From Apostichopus japonicus (lineage: Eukaryota > Echinodermata > Holothuroidea > Aspidochirotida > Stichopodidae): a DNA stretch of 64,000 nt. The number at the start of each line of letters is the position of its first letter. The stretch's first letter is position 1. Position numbers and translations under genes: made by a program. The notes below the pieces were generated by a model. The model worked only from the letters and a program-made list of their open reading frames with translations. It had not been told where the DNA came from and did no database searches. This document shows positions 11,347-24,600 of this stretch, piece by piece. The stretch covers positions 4,307,484 to 4,371,483 of the forward strand of contig NC_092564.1 in the NCBI RefSeq assembly GCF_037975245.1, written 5' to 3'.

Positions 11347-11825
11347 TTACTCTCCGTTTATTTGATTCCGTATTGAGTCCCCTTTCAACTGCCACCTTTC
11401 CCGCTCTGCCCTCTTATTTAACATTTGAACGGCACATACAATGCAGATACCAACGATTGAGAAGAGACAATTTAAAGTATGCATAACATACAAAGGCAAG
11501 CGGACTGATTGCATGGCAAGAGTTGCTATGGATAATAGCAGTAGCCTCTGTAACAATAAAGTAAACCAAAACATTTTCGCTGCAAGTGTGCAACTATAAC
11601 AGCACAGAGGTTTGAGTTCAGTTCACTGTAGGTACGATCTGTGACAATTTCAATTATCATTAGTATCTCGGGAACGACATCCGAAAGTTGGATGCAATAT
11701 TCAACAGGATGCTTAGAATGTGTGCGTGTTTCATGAGTCAAAAATACACACTGTACTACGGCACTATCATTTTCAGATAAATGAAAGAGGGAAAATAAAA
11801 ACAATAAATGGCCATTCATTTGCAC
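11347..11825 (-). pseudogene. Unrecognised conserved reading frame, copy A
   Basis: The minus-strand frame includes VEYCIQLSDVVPEILMII and VTDRTYSELNSNLC, then AHLQRKCFGLLYCY, followed after a shift of frame by a hydrophobic stretch (LFSIVGICIVCAV) and a basic tail ending at TAA 11347. Copies B (42812-43235) and C (60072-60311) keep the same words. A TTATTGTTACAG sequence at the frame change could be an acceptor. No family recognised. The hydrophobic stretch could be a membrane segment. It lies 3' of the minus receptor gene on the same strand, so it might be a downstream exon. Confidence 0.35.
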
Positions 11826-12839
11826 TCGCCCAAATCCACACTATCAATGTGCAACCCTGGTCATATGAAATTAAAGTTTTTTCACAATTTTTAATTTCAT
11901 GCACAACTTCAAATATTCATAAAATAAAATTTGGGTCACCGATTATGCGTGGGGGTGGACATATTTACCAGCCTAAATTTTCGTGTGATGTGCACTTTGA
12001 ACAGGTGCATTTGCACACCACCACCACCGCCACCCTTCCATTTTATCATTTCTGGTGCTGCCACTGGTTCATTCGCTTGTAATTTGTTTAGTCTGACCCC
12101 ACCAGTTTAGACCTGGTGTTTGTTGCATTAACCTATGGATCGAACTGCTACTTATCCAAGTAGCGGTGCCTTATCATGTTCGGAAGCAATTTTGGTATGG
12201 GTTGTGAGATGGCTGGGTTGCTTGTTAATAGCGCTCATTTTTACGTAGTGACGTTTTCACATTTGAAAATTATTGTCATCCATTTTCATTAGATGAACTG
12301 TTGCATAAATTAGTTAAGGAGTGGTTAAATTACTCTTACCGCTACTTGATCATAACTGTGTAAAAAGCAAAATCATGAACGAAGTTATTAATGATTCTTT
12401 AGTAACATGTAAGATTTAAGCTGCATTTTTGATGAATTAATCAATTACTTTTATACAATATTGAAATATCTTAATAAAACAATTCATACTTTTATTTAAT
12501 AGGAAAACGATTCCCTGTTATAAACCCATGTGAAATGGTTGTGTCCAACATTTATGAAGAATTTTATATCTTAATATTGTTTACCTTTCAATCTGCTAGT
12601 AAATGAAAGGCAAAAACACTTCAAATCTGAATAACCCAACTTTTTCCATGCAATATGTCATTTATCAATTACATGTTTTTCATGAATGCACGTCACTTGA
12701 GAGAAATTTTAGAACATAGATCGTCCATAGAAGAGGATTCAACCATATTTCAAGCATGACCTTTACACCAATGAGTTTTAAAATATATACATTTAAAAAA
12801 AATAGCAGCGGAATGTTAAAAACAATTTTTCCTTGGATG

Positions 12840-12952
12840 TAGACAGCATCGGTAGCATATCGAGTCACTCTGGAGGCATTGACTGATGATGGCTTCATCA
12901 TTAGTGCAAAGACATCTACAGAGGTCATTATGATAGGACTAGATGAGGCAAG
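12840..12952 (-). other. Candidate downstream exon of the minus receptor
   Basis: The acceptor-like CTTCAATAG is followed by CTTGCCTCATCTAGTCC. Copies exist at 45512 (GCCAATAG) and 61501 (GTCAATAG). It is the nearest plausible acceptor after the donor that follows the stop codon in copies A, B and C. Reading frames differ between copies and C has lost about 50 bases, so it would be 3' UTR rather than coding. The 3' limit is a guess. Confidence 0.25.
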
Positions 12953-13457
12953 CTATTGAAGTTTGATGTACCTAACAAAGTAAAAATTTAAAAATGTGGT
13001 TAACGGCAAGTTTGAATAAGAAAATCATCTAATGCAGAAACGCTTATATTCTACAGCGGAAATGGCTTTTGTCGTGTTATTTACTAACGTTCTGATTACA
13101 TTGTGATGGCATTTTCTTCTTCTTCTCGCGTTATCGTTTCTTTAACCGTGGAATACATTACACACGAAATATGACTAACACAATAATACAAAGATATAAA
13201 GATGACTCATGTGCTAGTATTATCATGATTAACAATGTCACGTAATTCACTCAGGCCTGACGAGAGGATGGGTAGGGCTCATGGTGGCTAAAGCCACTTG
13301 GTCCTGGAAAATATGGAGCAGCCCTACACAATAAGATTAGTCCATGCTCATTGTTCTTATATACTCAGGGAGCTGCAATTGTGAATCTTATAACATGGCT
13401 CAACCATTTACATAAGCGATACAGTATGGACATTACGTCCAACAGCTGAGAACTTAC

Positions 13458-13594
13458 CTTAATTTAAATAATATCATATCCGGACTGCTTCTGCATTTTG
13501 ACGTGAATGTATATCACAATACATGGTACCAGGAAGATCATGCCAACTGCTATCAAGATTAACCAAGAAAAATCACCACTATCTTTCGTGTCCC
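13458..13594 (-). CDS. Copy A exon 9: membrane helix, tail and stop
   Basis: Acceptor CTTTTCAAG, phase-1 entry. Codes [31 protein letters not shown], then the tail [11 protein letters not shown] and TAA at 13466-13464. Six bases after the stop comes a consensus donor (GTAAGTT at 13457), so the transcript seems to continue into a 3' UTR exon. Coding part is 13464-13594. Confidence 0.85.
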
Positions 13595-16500
13595 CTTGAA
13601 AAGAAACGCAATATACTACATTAACAAACCCATACGTTAAAGGCTGGTAGCCAGGAGAACTGAGTTTGAAGTCCATATTCCTCTACGTATCCAAGTTGGT
13701 AACAGTTTTGGAATAAAGTTGAAATAACATGTTACGAGATGAATTAGGGAATCTTAATGCAATATCATTGCATATGAATGAAATATTGTAACAGAAAACA
13801 AAATTTAATTTAGCTCAACTCCTAAAGATCCAGAAGAAATTACTATACCGCTATAAACAGTTGGGTATATTTTACAGGAAATGAAAATATTTCATAGCAT
13901 AAGTATTTATTAAAACAGAATTAAACAGAAAATTTTGACAGTTAGTGAATAGCAATATTTACTTTACAACCATCACTAATCATATGGTAAAACAAAACTT
14001 TGATTTTACACAGAAAGTCACACATTATCAGTGAACATCCTCAAAAGTATATACAAAAGGAAACGTTTTTGCAGTTTGCATAATGTACAAAAAGCATATA
14101 TGGATATTGTGCTACCACAAATGCAATGTTAAATTAACAAACACAATACTGCCAGGCTTTGATTCATGAATCAACTGGTAAAGCAGTGATTTAGTAAAGA
14201 TAAACACTTTTCTAAAGGCAGTTGCATATTGTCCCTGCTATAAAATTCGGTGCTGCTAAATTTTCAGTATTAGAGAAATTAAAGGATGCTAGTTCTCATG
14301 TTCTGGGAGTTAGGAATACCATTGTTAAATGGATTGAGTAGGCCTACTAATAAAAAATTTGCGACACGAAGGAAAGCCTCATGAGTTTTTACACACGAAG
14401 TACGGTAACTTGTAACACAGTTTAGCAACTGCCAGAAGTTTGCATACTGCCGCTGCAATGCACCCCTTTTTGTACATGTCTACATAATTTTAAGAAAAAT
14501 GAGGTATACTAACACAAGAGAACTAACATATCAAATTCTAAAAGCTAAGAAGAAATTCAGGAGCAATCACAAACTAACACATACAATTTTGTGGACCAAT
14601 TCATTAAGTAAGATATTTCAAGGCAAGTAGCCCTACCAAGGGTTCCACTTCTCAATACTACAAAGAGACCTTGACTGGGTGCGACGAGATGTCTGAACAA
14701 GCTTGGGCGTTGGTAGATTCATCGAGTTTCTATCACGTACATTCACACGTATCTTTACAATCTGAGTTCATACCAAACATACGGAATTCAGCGTTACTTC
14801 TGCTTAACATTGGCAAAGACAAACTTCAGAACAGACTCATCATCCCGAAGAACATCAACTCGGTGAATGTAATGGATTATTCTCGACGTCCCGTGGACTT
14901 TGATCCTCAACAATATCCTGATCTACATCCTGTTCCCAGAGTCAAAATTATCATTATTCTATTGGAGTGCGCAGGCTGCAACTTCTGATGTAGGAGTTGC
15001 TTTACCACGGTCATTATCTTAATATCTATCATACATAGCCACTTTCGTTTTCCTAAACAGTGACACTGCAAGTGAGTGGTTGTGTTCCTTATCAGTGACT
15101 AATGCAAATGCATAAACGGCGTTTATAGGACAGGTTGGCAAAGAACGTTGCATATGCTTTTTGTATGAACTATAAAGGTTTTTTCAATGGCGACAGTCTT
15201 TAAAATAGTTTAAAAATCTAGTTACATAAACAAACCCGGAGAGGTATATTGTATTTGGCACTTTTATTGCATGAATTGACTGTTTAGAAAGTTCAGTCAA
15301 AATAAATCTTTCAGACAAGTGCATATACAGAATTGGTCATAGCAAAGATGTCCACATGAAATGCAAATTACTCTTGTAAATTGGTCAGATAATTACTTTC
15401 ACTTGTGGTTGTGTTCCCTATCAGTGACTAATGTAAATGTACAATCGACGTGTATGTGAGGCATATACCGAGATCTGGGCATCATTTACATGGTCAGGAA
15501 TGTGCATATACAGAATTGGTCATAGCAAAGAGGTTCCCAAGAACTTCAAATTACAATTACCTTCACTTTGGAAGAACACAAGAAATGACTAACCTTCATT
15601 ACAATTTACTCCTGTCCTGCCGGCCGGGCAAAGGCAAACACCTGTTTCCGGATCACAAGTTCGGTTATTTGAGATGCAATCGCTGGGACACTGGTACTGA
15701 CATTTGTATCCATATGTGTTGTTGAGACAATCTTAAAAACAAACAAGACGAGAAAACCTCTTGAACCTGATGTAGTCATTACAGATTACTAATTATTAAA
15801 ATCATCGGGAGTTTTACTTCAGTTTTCATTAGCGAATCTCAAACTAGCTACATAGATTTATCATATGCCTCACTACTTAAATAAATACAATCTAACAACA
15901 CACTGAAGCATCTTACTTAATTAAAGCATTAAGGCAGTCATAACGAGACAGCAAACATCAATAGTTCCTATATTCCCATCAAATTTGGCTTTATTTTGAT
16001 AAAATATTAAACCACTTTAACCATTACTTCTTTAAGATGGAGTTACTAATATTGAACATTGCAATCAAGAAAGACATACATTTTATTGTGCTTCCAAATA
16101 TCAAATATCAAATATCCCAACCAGAACAAGGGAATGGTTGGGTACGAACAATTTCTAATCATATTGTTAGTGTCTTATCATATATTTAATAGCTTTAAAT
16201 GTGACAGATTTGTTCAATAAAACCATAGACAATATTTGCTGTCAACCAATTTATTATAAATGTAATTCTAACAATTTTGTACAATTAGACTTGTTAAGGT
16301 AAGAGTCCTGTCATGACAATAAACTGGTTAGCATACAAGTTTTGAGACTACTCACAGTTTTCACATTAATGCAGCAGTGCAACCAGTTTCTTAGCTATTG
16401 ATAAAATCAGCAACTAGTGCAATATATTGATGTATACAGATCAAGCTCAATTTGGAAATGTTAACATTTTGTTTATTTACCTTAGCAACCATACCAACAT

Positions 16501-18604
16501 TTTAAGGATAAGAAAACTAAACTTACTGATGTATCAACTATACTATTGTTTTTGTTTTGTGTGTGTACTTTGCTCCTGCTTCTTGACTGTTTCATAACTT
16601 TGAGAGACAACTTTATAAAAACACGAAAGACTGTAATTAATATGGAAGCAAATTTCTCTTCGCAGAGTCGCATAAACTACTTTTCTGGCAAAGACAGTTT
16701 TCAGAACAGACGAGACCAAAGAACTGGGCCCCGTTCCACAAAGACTAACTTACGCTTGATCTTAAGTTCAAACTTAAGTTCGATTCTCATCCGATTGATC
16801 GTAGCGTAAGTTCGATCGTTAAGTAGCGTTCCACAAAATCAAACTTACGCTACGCATGATTTAATTAACATATGGTTAGTGGACGAAGCTACTTTGACCT
16901 TTCGTGACCTCAAATCACTTTTGTCTCCGAAGTTTTGACACGGCGAACAACCTGTCGGCGCATTATATGTCATCAAAATGGTGAGTAAATATCAGATAAA
17001 TGTGTCAGAATAAACATTTAACCACAATCTTTACAAGAATGAACTTTGCCATGTTTTATTGCATTGGTTCGTTGTGTGTTACGACTCAAAAACATTGAAA
17101 GATCGTCCGTTTACCGCATTTTATCTGCCAACTTGGTACTCTTTACGTTAAATTAGTTTAATACAGGCAGTCAGTGTTATATGTAGGCTAGTATGTACTA
17201 GAGCCTAGAGGAATACCCGGGACAACGTTAGGCCTGCCTACGTCTTTACTAAAGTTTAGGCCTAGCAGTAGCACAAATTTATATTAGCAAATGGCTACTG
17301 TATAAAGGATAAACTACATAAGTATACGCCTGTATTATTACACGGACGACTTAGGCTTAGTACTACAAGACTATACAGTATACTTAGGCCTATAACGGTA
17401 CCCGGCTAATGATTACCAGTGTGATCATTGACTGATATTGATAAATTGTCACAATTTCGTACAAAGGAACTCTGTATGAAGTCCAGACTAAAGAGAGAGG
17501 TATAGTTATTGCACTTGCACCCCTTATAGGCTTAATTCTGAACAAAAGTGAAAGTCACCTTGCTTCCGACTAAGGCCTAGCTAGCCTAATTTGTTTTTAA
17601 TGTCCACCAAACAAAAATAAAAGCAGTAATAGCATAGGTCTACATGGCCTAACCTACCAAGTGCACACTAACGTCTGATTTGTATACCCTATGTTTCTTT
17701 TGGCTGAACTTGAGCTTCTTCATCTATAGTGATGTAAATGATTTATTTTGGATTGTTTCAGTCTAGGCCTAAAGCATTGTTAAGTCGGAAGTCGTCATTT
17801 TGAAAGGCAACACTGCAGGTAAACAGGGTTTTTGTTATTATATACCTTCCTTGCTAGGTACACACAAGGCAAACAACTTTATCTGCCCACTTAGCCAAGG
17901 CCAGAGTATCTAAGTCAGGCTGGGACTCTACTACAAAATACAAACACGTTTAAAGTGATCATATTTCAAGGGACATGGTTTGAGAAGTTATTACAATTAA
18001 AGCTGTTTAATGGGATGAGCAGCTGTGTGTGCTGCTTGCCTATAGCCATTGACTGTTGGAACTCAAAATAGAGGTCATGGGGTTTAGCCTGGTATTGGCA
18101 AGGCTGGCTCATTAAAATTAGAGCACAGTGTTCTTGAGTCGTTAATGATAACTTGACAATTTTCACAGTAACCATGTTTTTCATTTTTTTCCTAGTCTAA
18201 CCCAAAAGAAGAAAAAAATGCAGGAAGAAGAATTTTTCTCAGCAAGAGATAATCATTCTTTGCCAGTTTGTCAAAGAATATCGGGACAAATTGTTTGGTC
18301 GAGCTGGACATTGCTCACAGAAGGTAAGACTTTTAAAAGCCTAAGCACATTACACTTTGCAATTGGAAGCTTTGTTTTTTTTTCAAATTGAATACAATCA
18401 GTAAATTTTGCATTTAGTATTGACAGAGTATGAATCAAAGGTGTGATGTTGTCTGAGAAAATGACATAGAATGATTTTCCTTTTAAGACACATGCATGCT
18501 TTCATTATGCAGCAAAAATATGTTCTCAGCAAAATTGTGGGACTTGAGAATATGTTCTATACTGCGTATCTGTTTGGAATATAAATTGTACCGTGCGCGC
18601 GTGT

Positions 18605-18639
<35 letters not shown>

Positions 18640-21600
18640 GGCGTAATGACACTATTTGAAGTTGAAAACATAGCCAGTTATATCACCTAATGCTCTGTCA
18701 TAATGTAAACGGATAAAGAGAAGTGGAATCTTGACATAGCACAAAATGGATATAAGATGTGGAAATTTATTAAGAAAATATAAGTATTAAACATTAATTC
18801 ATGTGTTTAAGTTAAATCTGTTAGGAAAATAAAGCAATATATAATTTAGGTGATATTGTAACTAACATAGTAACTAATTTTGTAATGAATGCCAGAAGCA
18901 ATATAAAAATTTAGATTTATAAGTTCTTTTTTATAGCTGAAGGAGGTATTGTTGGGCTTTCTGAATTGTGTTTTAACCTCCATGCATATCCAACAGGTAG
19001 AAGACAGGAAAAAAAGCTACTGAGAGAAAGCTGCACATTCCACCAGGGTTGCAGGAGGAGCCTCAGAGAGAAGTGCCTCTGAGCTTAAGAAAAAGTGGTC
19101 AGATCTGAAGATTCTGGCCAACAAATATCAAAAAGCAAAACATGCAACAGGTAAATAGCAATAATTGGCACCTCACATCCAATCACAGTTTTCTTGACAT
19201 ATAATAAAATGCAAATTGATAAACATTGTTCATATCATTTTATTTTAGGTGGAGGGCCAGCAGTTGATTACAGCCCTGTTTATGAGGCCGCTTTAGAGGC
19301 AATGGCCCCCAGGCCAGAGATGGTGTCAGTACTCTAGGGACATCAGAGACAGACCCTTTGACTGCTATGAGCGAGTCATCACAGGTACAATTTATGTGAT
19401 ATTCATGTTAAAAGACCCAATTTGAATTTGAGTACAAGAAGCCTATGGTTTTTGGTGGAGATTAAAGGTCATTTGTGATCACCAGAAGGCTAATTGTGAA
19501 AGCCTAGAAAACTTACAGCACTCAAACTTAATATTAAACATAATATGTTTTTGGTACCCTTGGTGAATGATTTTGATAAAGATAAAGGGAATAAAAAGGA
19601 GAATATTTACCTTTTTCCAAAGTGAAAAAATCCTGTCACAGAATTTTAAACTATTTATCAATTATTCAATTGTAACTTCTTATTGAGAGGACAGCATTCA
19701 TAATGGAAGGGTTATAGGAGCATCTTGTAATTGATTAATCGTTTTCATTTGCTCTATTCACAGGATTCACCTGCACCATCACCAATCAGGCAGTCAACCC
19801 TTTGCCCAACAGATGTCCCTCTTCCCGAGTTGTCCCCAAAATATCATAACCAAGTGATACAGACCTCATGACAAGAGGAAATAATCAAAATTGAGAGGGA
19901 AAAGCTTGAGCTAGCCAGAGAGAATTTGAACGTGCAAAAAGGCACTCTTTCGGCACTTCAAATCATCTCAGCAGCCCTTGGTCCTGAAAAGTAACTTCAA
20001 ATACAAACTTGACCCCCCCATCCCCCTCCCCCTCGCCCGCCCCTTCCTCACTGTTGTCTGATAAGGTATAACTAATAGTATAATTGTGCTATGTATTACT
20101 GTTAAAAAAGTGTGTCGAAATCTTTAGTAAACTCCTGTTTGTCAAGACCTTTCATTCATGCCAGCTGCCTATGGCTTTAGAAAATTGGGTCACATTAATT
20201 AGTGATCCTCCTGTCATAAACAATGTCATCAAGTAAACTAAACTGGAGAAGATTTCTGAAGAGGTTCATTCCAGGCCAAAGAAGCCAGTTATACTGTCTC
20301 ACTGTTATAATTTCACAGCCTACACTATAGTGTACTCTTCTACGTGGACTATATTGGTTCTTTACTAAGTAGCTTTATTTCATATACAAGTGAAGGAAGC
20401 TAAGGAATTACTATTTTAATTGGCAAACCATCTGAGAGGGAGTTGTAGATAATATTAATGATCAAGAATTGTATAATGCCTTTCCAACCATCTTTGAGTT
20501 GAATGTCATTTCTGAACCATCCATTATGTAACAGCACGGTAGGTCAACTTTAGATACTAATTTTTAGCTTATATACTATCTGCCTTAGATATTAAATTTC
20601 TATTGGGTGTACTACTGAGACTAAATTGATGGTCAACATAACTTAAATTAAATTCAAAATGCGATTTTAAGCTGTTATGTTAGAATGTCAAAACTGCTTT
20701 TGTTTTGTAGAATGCATGTGGTATTTGAAAAATGCAAAATGTTTGTTTGACATGACATTCATATTCTTTGCTGACACTATGTACAGCCAAACCTAATTTG
20801 CCTCTTTCAAGGGTAAACAAGGAAAGGGGAAGGGTTAGAAGAAGGTATGAGACCATCAATTAGGTGAAAAAAATTAGTAATTATATCTGCCCGGACAGCT
20901 GCCCCATGGACATTATCAGGTGCTGCACCAGCTTCATCTGGGTCTGGTTGAACCTGTTGGTCACGCTGGGGTCTAAGTGTGGCTCCTTCAAGTCCTAACT
21001 GGTGTTAAAGAGGATACAGCAGGCAAAGATAATATCACAAGCTCTTTGTGGGTCTATTTGCATGCCATCGCCAAGCAGACATCGAAATTTGTTCGGCTGG
21101 CCGTTGACTTGCTCAATCTTGGCTCGTGTCTTTGTCTGAGCACTGGAATTAAAGAATAATTATAAACTTGAAGACAAATGTTTATATCATTGTTCACTAT
21201 TAAGTAATTTATGTCTAGTTTTGTCCGTATGGTGAACTACAATATACAGTCATAACTGATACTTTATTGAGTTTGTGATTTTTTGTGTGTGCTTTTTGTA
21301 CAAATCTAAAGCGATGTATAAATTTAGATAGTCCAATGAGCTGAAATGATACCATACCATACCTCGATATGTGTTGGTTTGTACAAGCTTACTTACTTAT
21401 TGAATGAGGTCTCTTCGAGTGTGGTTGGGTTCTGAATAGGCGTCATCAACCATGGCTGTAGAGGATAACCAGAGTCCCCGAGAAGTATCCCTTGAAAGTT
21501 GGTGGTTCTCAAACTGTCTCCCAACAAGGCTTTCACTCAATATCCTACTGTCATGGGTACTGCCTGGCCATCGTGCTACAACATTGATGATTTTGTATTT

Positions 21601-24600
21601 TGCACTACAAATTAGCTGTACATTGATTGCATGTCTACCTTTACGGCTAACAAATACATACTCATCCGGACCATAGTTACAACCGTGGATTCCAATCAAT
21701 GTCCCATCTACTGCACCCACAACCTGCGGAAATCCTGCTACCAAACAAAATATCCCTCTGAGCATTGGTCACAGAGGCTGGAGTGATTGGGAACTTTTTT
21801 TTTCATCATTCCGGATTTGAACGAATGCTCTTGTAACCCACCTCAATGCCCGTGAGGCAGATGACTTGCTGCATCCGTGTAAAGAGGCACACTCTGCTAA
21901 GGCACTTTTCGATCCTGATGCATAAAATCTTAGAGCAATGAAAACCTTCAACCTGGCTGACAGAGCCCTACTTCTGTTGGTGGGATGTTCTAACTGGGCC
22001 TGTAATCTATTGATTATAGTCATACAGCCTAGCCTAGTAAACCTTTATCTTTGGTACATGTCAACATCATTGTAAAGTTCTAAAGGCTGCCTTCTGTCTC
22101 TAAAAAATCTCTCTCTTTGTAGAATCCGACGATAATTACGTTGTTGATCAGCTTGTTGATACAAATATAACGCCATTTGTGCACAAGTACATAAAACTCA
22201 CATTTTATTATTTCTACATTTACAGTTAAAACCTAAACAAATTTAAATCAATTGCTTACCATATCAAAGTATCATACGTACGATTGATCTGGATCACTAC
22301 TTAAAGTTACGCATGATCGGATTGAACTTAAGCTTGATATCAAGCGTAAGTTTCTTTGTGGAACGGAGATAAGTTTGATATCAAACTTACGCACGATAAG
22401 GTCACTTACGCACGATTAATCAAACTTAAGATTGAGCGTAACGCTATGTGGAACGGGGCCCAGGTCACATAATTAAACACAGAGAGCATTAAAGTGATTG
22501 CCAAAGTTATTCACATGGACTTACATTTCAGAATAAATTCAGGTTACATTTTTAATATAATGTAGACAGCTGGATAAAAATAGTTGCTATAACAAAACAG
22601 CACATTGAAATATTCAAATTTAAAAGGGTTCCAACTTTGCTTTAGGGGAAGTGGAGTTATCAATAACGCAATGATTGTAGTGTATTCAGATGTAAATGCA
22701 ATCCCGATTTTCAAGAAGATATTTGATGTACAAAAACATAAAACAACTTTTTCGATGTGCATCTAGGACAACACACCTGCTTGCTTCAAGTTTCTTTTTG
22801 GTAAATCTAACAATTCTGTGTTACTAATACTACAGACGTTCTTTGCTGTCATCCAAAAAACATGATGATTTAAGTCTTTTATACTTACAGTTTTCACAAT
22901 GTGCGCCAGTAAAACCAGGAGGACAAATACACTCTCCTGTTGTAGGATGACAAGATCCCTCATTCTCACACGAACATCGCTCCTTGCAGGTGTCTCCCCA
23001 AAATCCATTCTCACAAGGACTGTTACAAAGCACGCCATAGAAATTAGGTTTACACTGACATTTGCCCTCCACGATAGTGCACCCAGTTGCCTCTACACAG
23101 TAATCACAAGTTAGACTACAGTTTCTTCCAAACGTACCGTTCTGAAAAATTTATGGACGTATATTCTTCATCATTATAAAGATTTATTGGATTCGAAAAG
23201 TAGTGCTACTCACAATGTCATTTCGAGTTTGATTATCCATCCCTCCAAACAATCCGCCGAGTTTTAAGATGGCATTTGATCAAACAGAGACAATCTCCAA
23301 TATTTCTTTAATGAAAGTGATTCGTCTCCTAAACATTACTAGTTCATTGTCATATGCAAAGGGAAAATTAGGATACTTCACAAGTTTTACTTTTTTGATA
23401 TTCTATTGAAAGGGAAGATGCCTATTCAAACTCGAGATATATTGTGATGTGATTTTAGTATTGAACAGAAAGAAAAGAGACAAATCTATAGTTTTATTCC
23501 TCCTTAAGCAACTTGAAGTAAACAGAGTAAAACCCGAGTAACATCAGATTGTTTGTAAATTAGAACTTTATGACTTTTCAATTAGGCCTTAATAAATATA
23601 AACAAAACATAGGACATAAATAAACATTGCTCATTACACGATTGTCAAACTATGTATTTAATATCAACAGAAATATTTAATCGTACTCGTAAGGAAAACT
23701 TGATGTTTATGTATTGTTGAAATTTAAATATTTCAGTGAAGGAACCAAGATACGAACACACCTTTATACCAAACATCTATTCCGTGTACAACTGTACAAA
23801 AACATGCTGGTTATTAACCTAACCGCTCTCCCTCCACTTTGCCTTGCAATCCCTCAACAAAGATTACAATCCTTACCACACAGCGTTCTGAGCAGGTCTG
23901 TCCAATATATCCAATATCACATTTGCAGCTTCCGGTGAATCGGTCACATGACTGGGCATTTACGCATGAGCACGTCTCATTACATCCGGGACCGAAATGG
24001 TAGGCTGGACAAGGTTCTGCACAGTTCACTCCCTGCCATCCTGAAACCAGAAGAATATGCAGGACAGTTTGTTATCAACACACTTAACAGAACCAGGAAC
24101 TTGAACAGATTTACATTGATTATATGGTATTTTCACTTCATATTCTGACGTGGAAACCAACAAATACAACTACGCAAACAGGTAAATTTTAATATTTTCT
24201 TCTCAATTATATATATGTGATGGACAATAATCACGTGACCATTGTAAATGAAATGCAGTTCGACGGAGGGACAGTTTGAAGAGCTTAACGTGGTTTCAAC
24301 TCTGATGTATAAACAAGTTTTTTGGTGGTAATGTATATAAACATGAACAGTAAGAACAGTTAACAAAGAATGTTTCCCTCGAAATATATCAGCTACGTCA
24401 GTGTTACGAGAAACATAGGATTAATTATTTCTGTCCTCAAACTGTACGTATAAAAAAGGCTAATGAAACCTTCAAACATGAATATGTATAATACGTTGAT
24501 TATCTTGAAGACACAATGACATAAAGGCAAACTAACCAGTCGAGCAGAAACATCTGCCATCGATGTGGTTACAAGTTGCATTATGTTGACACTGACAAGT

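Larger units (their letters stand above)
16726..22461. mobile_element. PIF/Harbinger DNA transposon, decayed, 5.7 kb
   Basis: Both ends read GGGCCCCGTTCCACA inward (16726 on plus, 22461 on minus), followed by many short subterminal copies of AACTTAAG/AACTTACG-like words in both orientations. It contains the two genes expected of the superfamily: a Myb/SANT-like DNA-binding protein (plus) and a HARBI1-type DDE transposase (minus), transcribed toward each other. No clear target-site duplication is seen. It sits in the intron between exons 7 and 8 of the copy A receptor and lies inside the segment unit B lacks. Confidence 0.85.

Noticed and set aside
11720-12082. 120-codon plus-strand frame
   Set aside because: Opposite the conserved minus frame, no conservation of the plus reading in B or C.
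18483-18690. Frames on both strands over the GT repeat
   Set aside because: Products are runs of threonine-histidine or valine-cysteine from a microsatellite.
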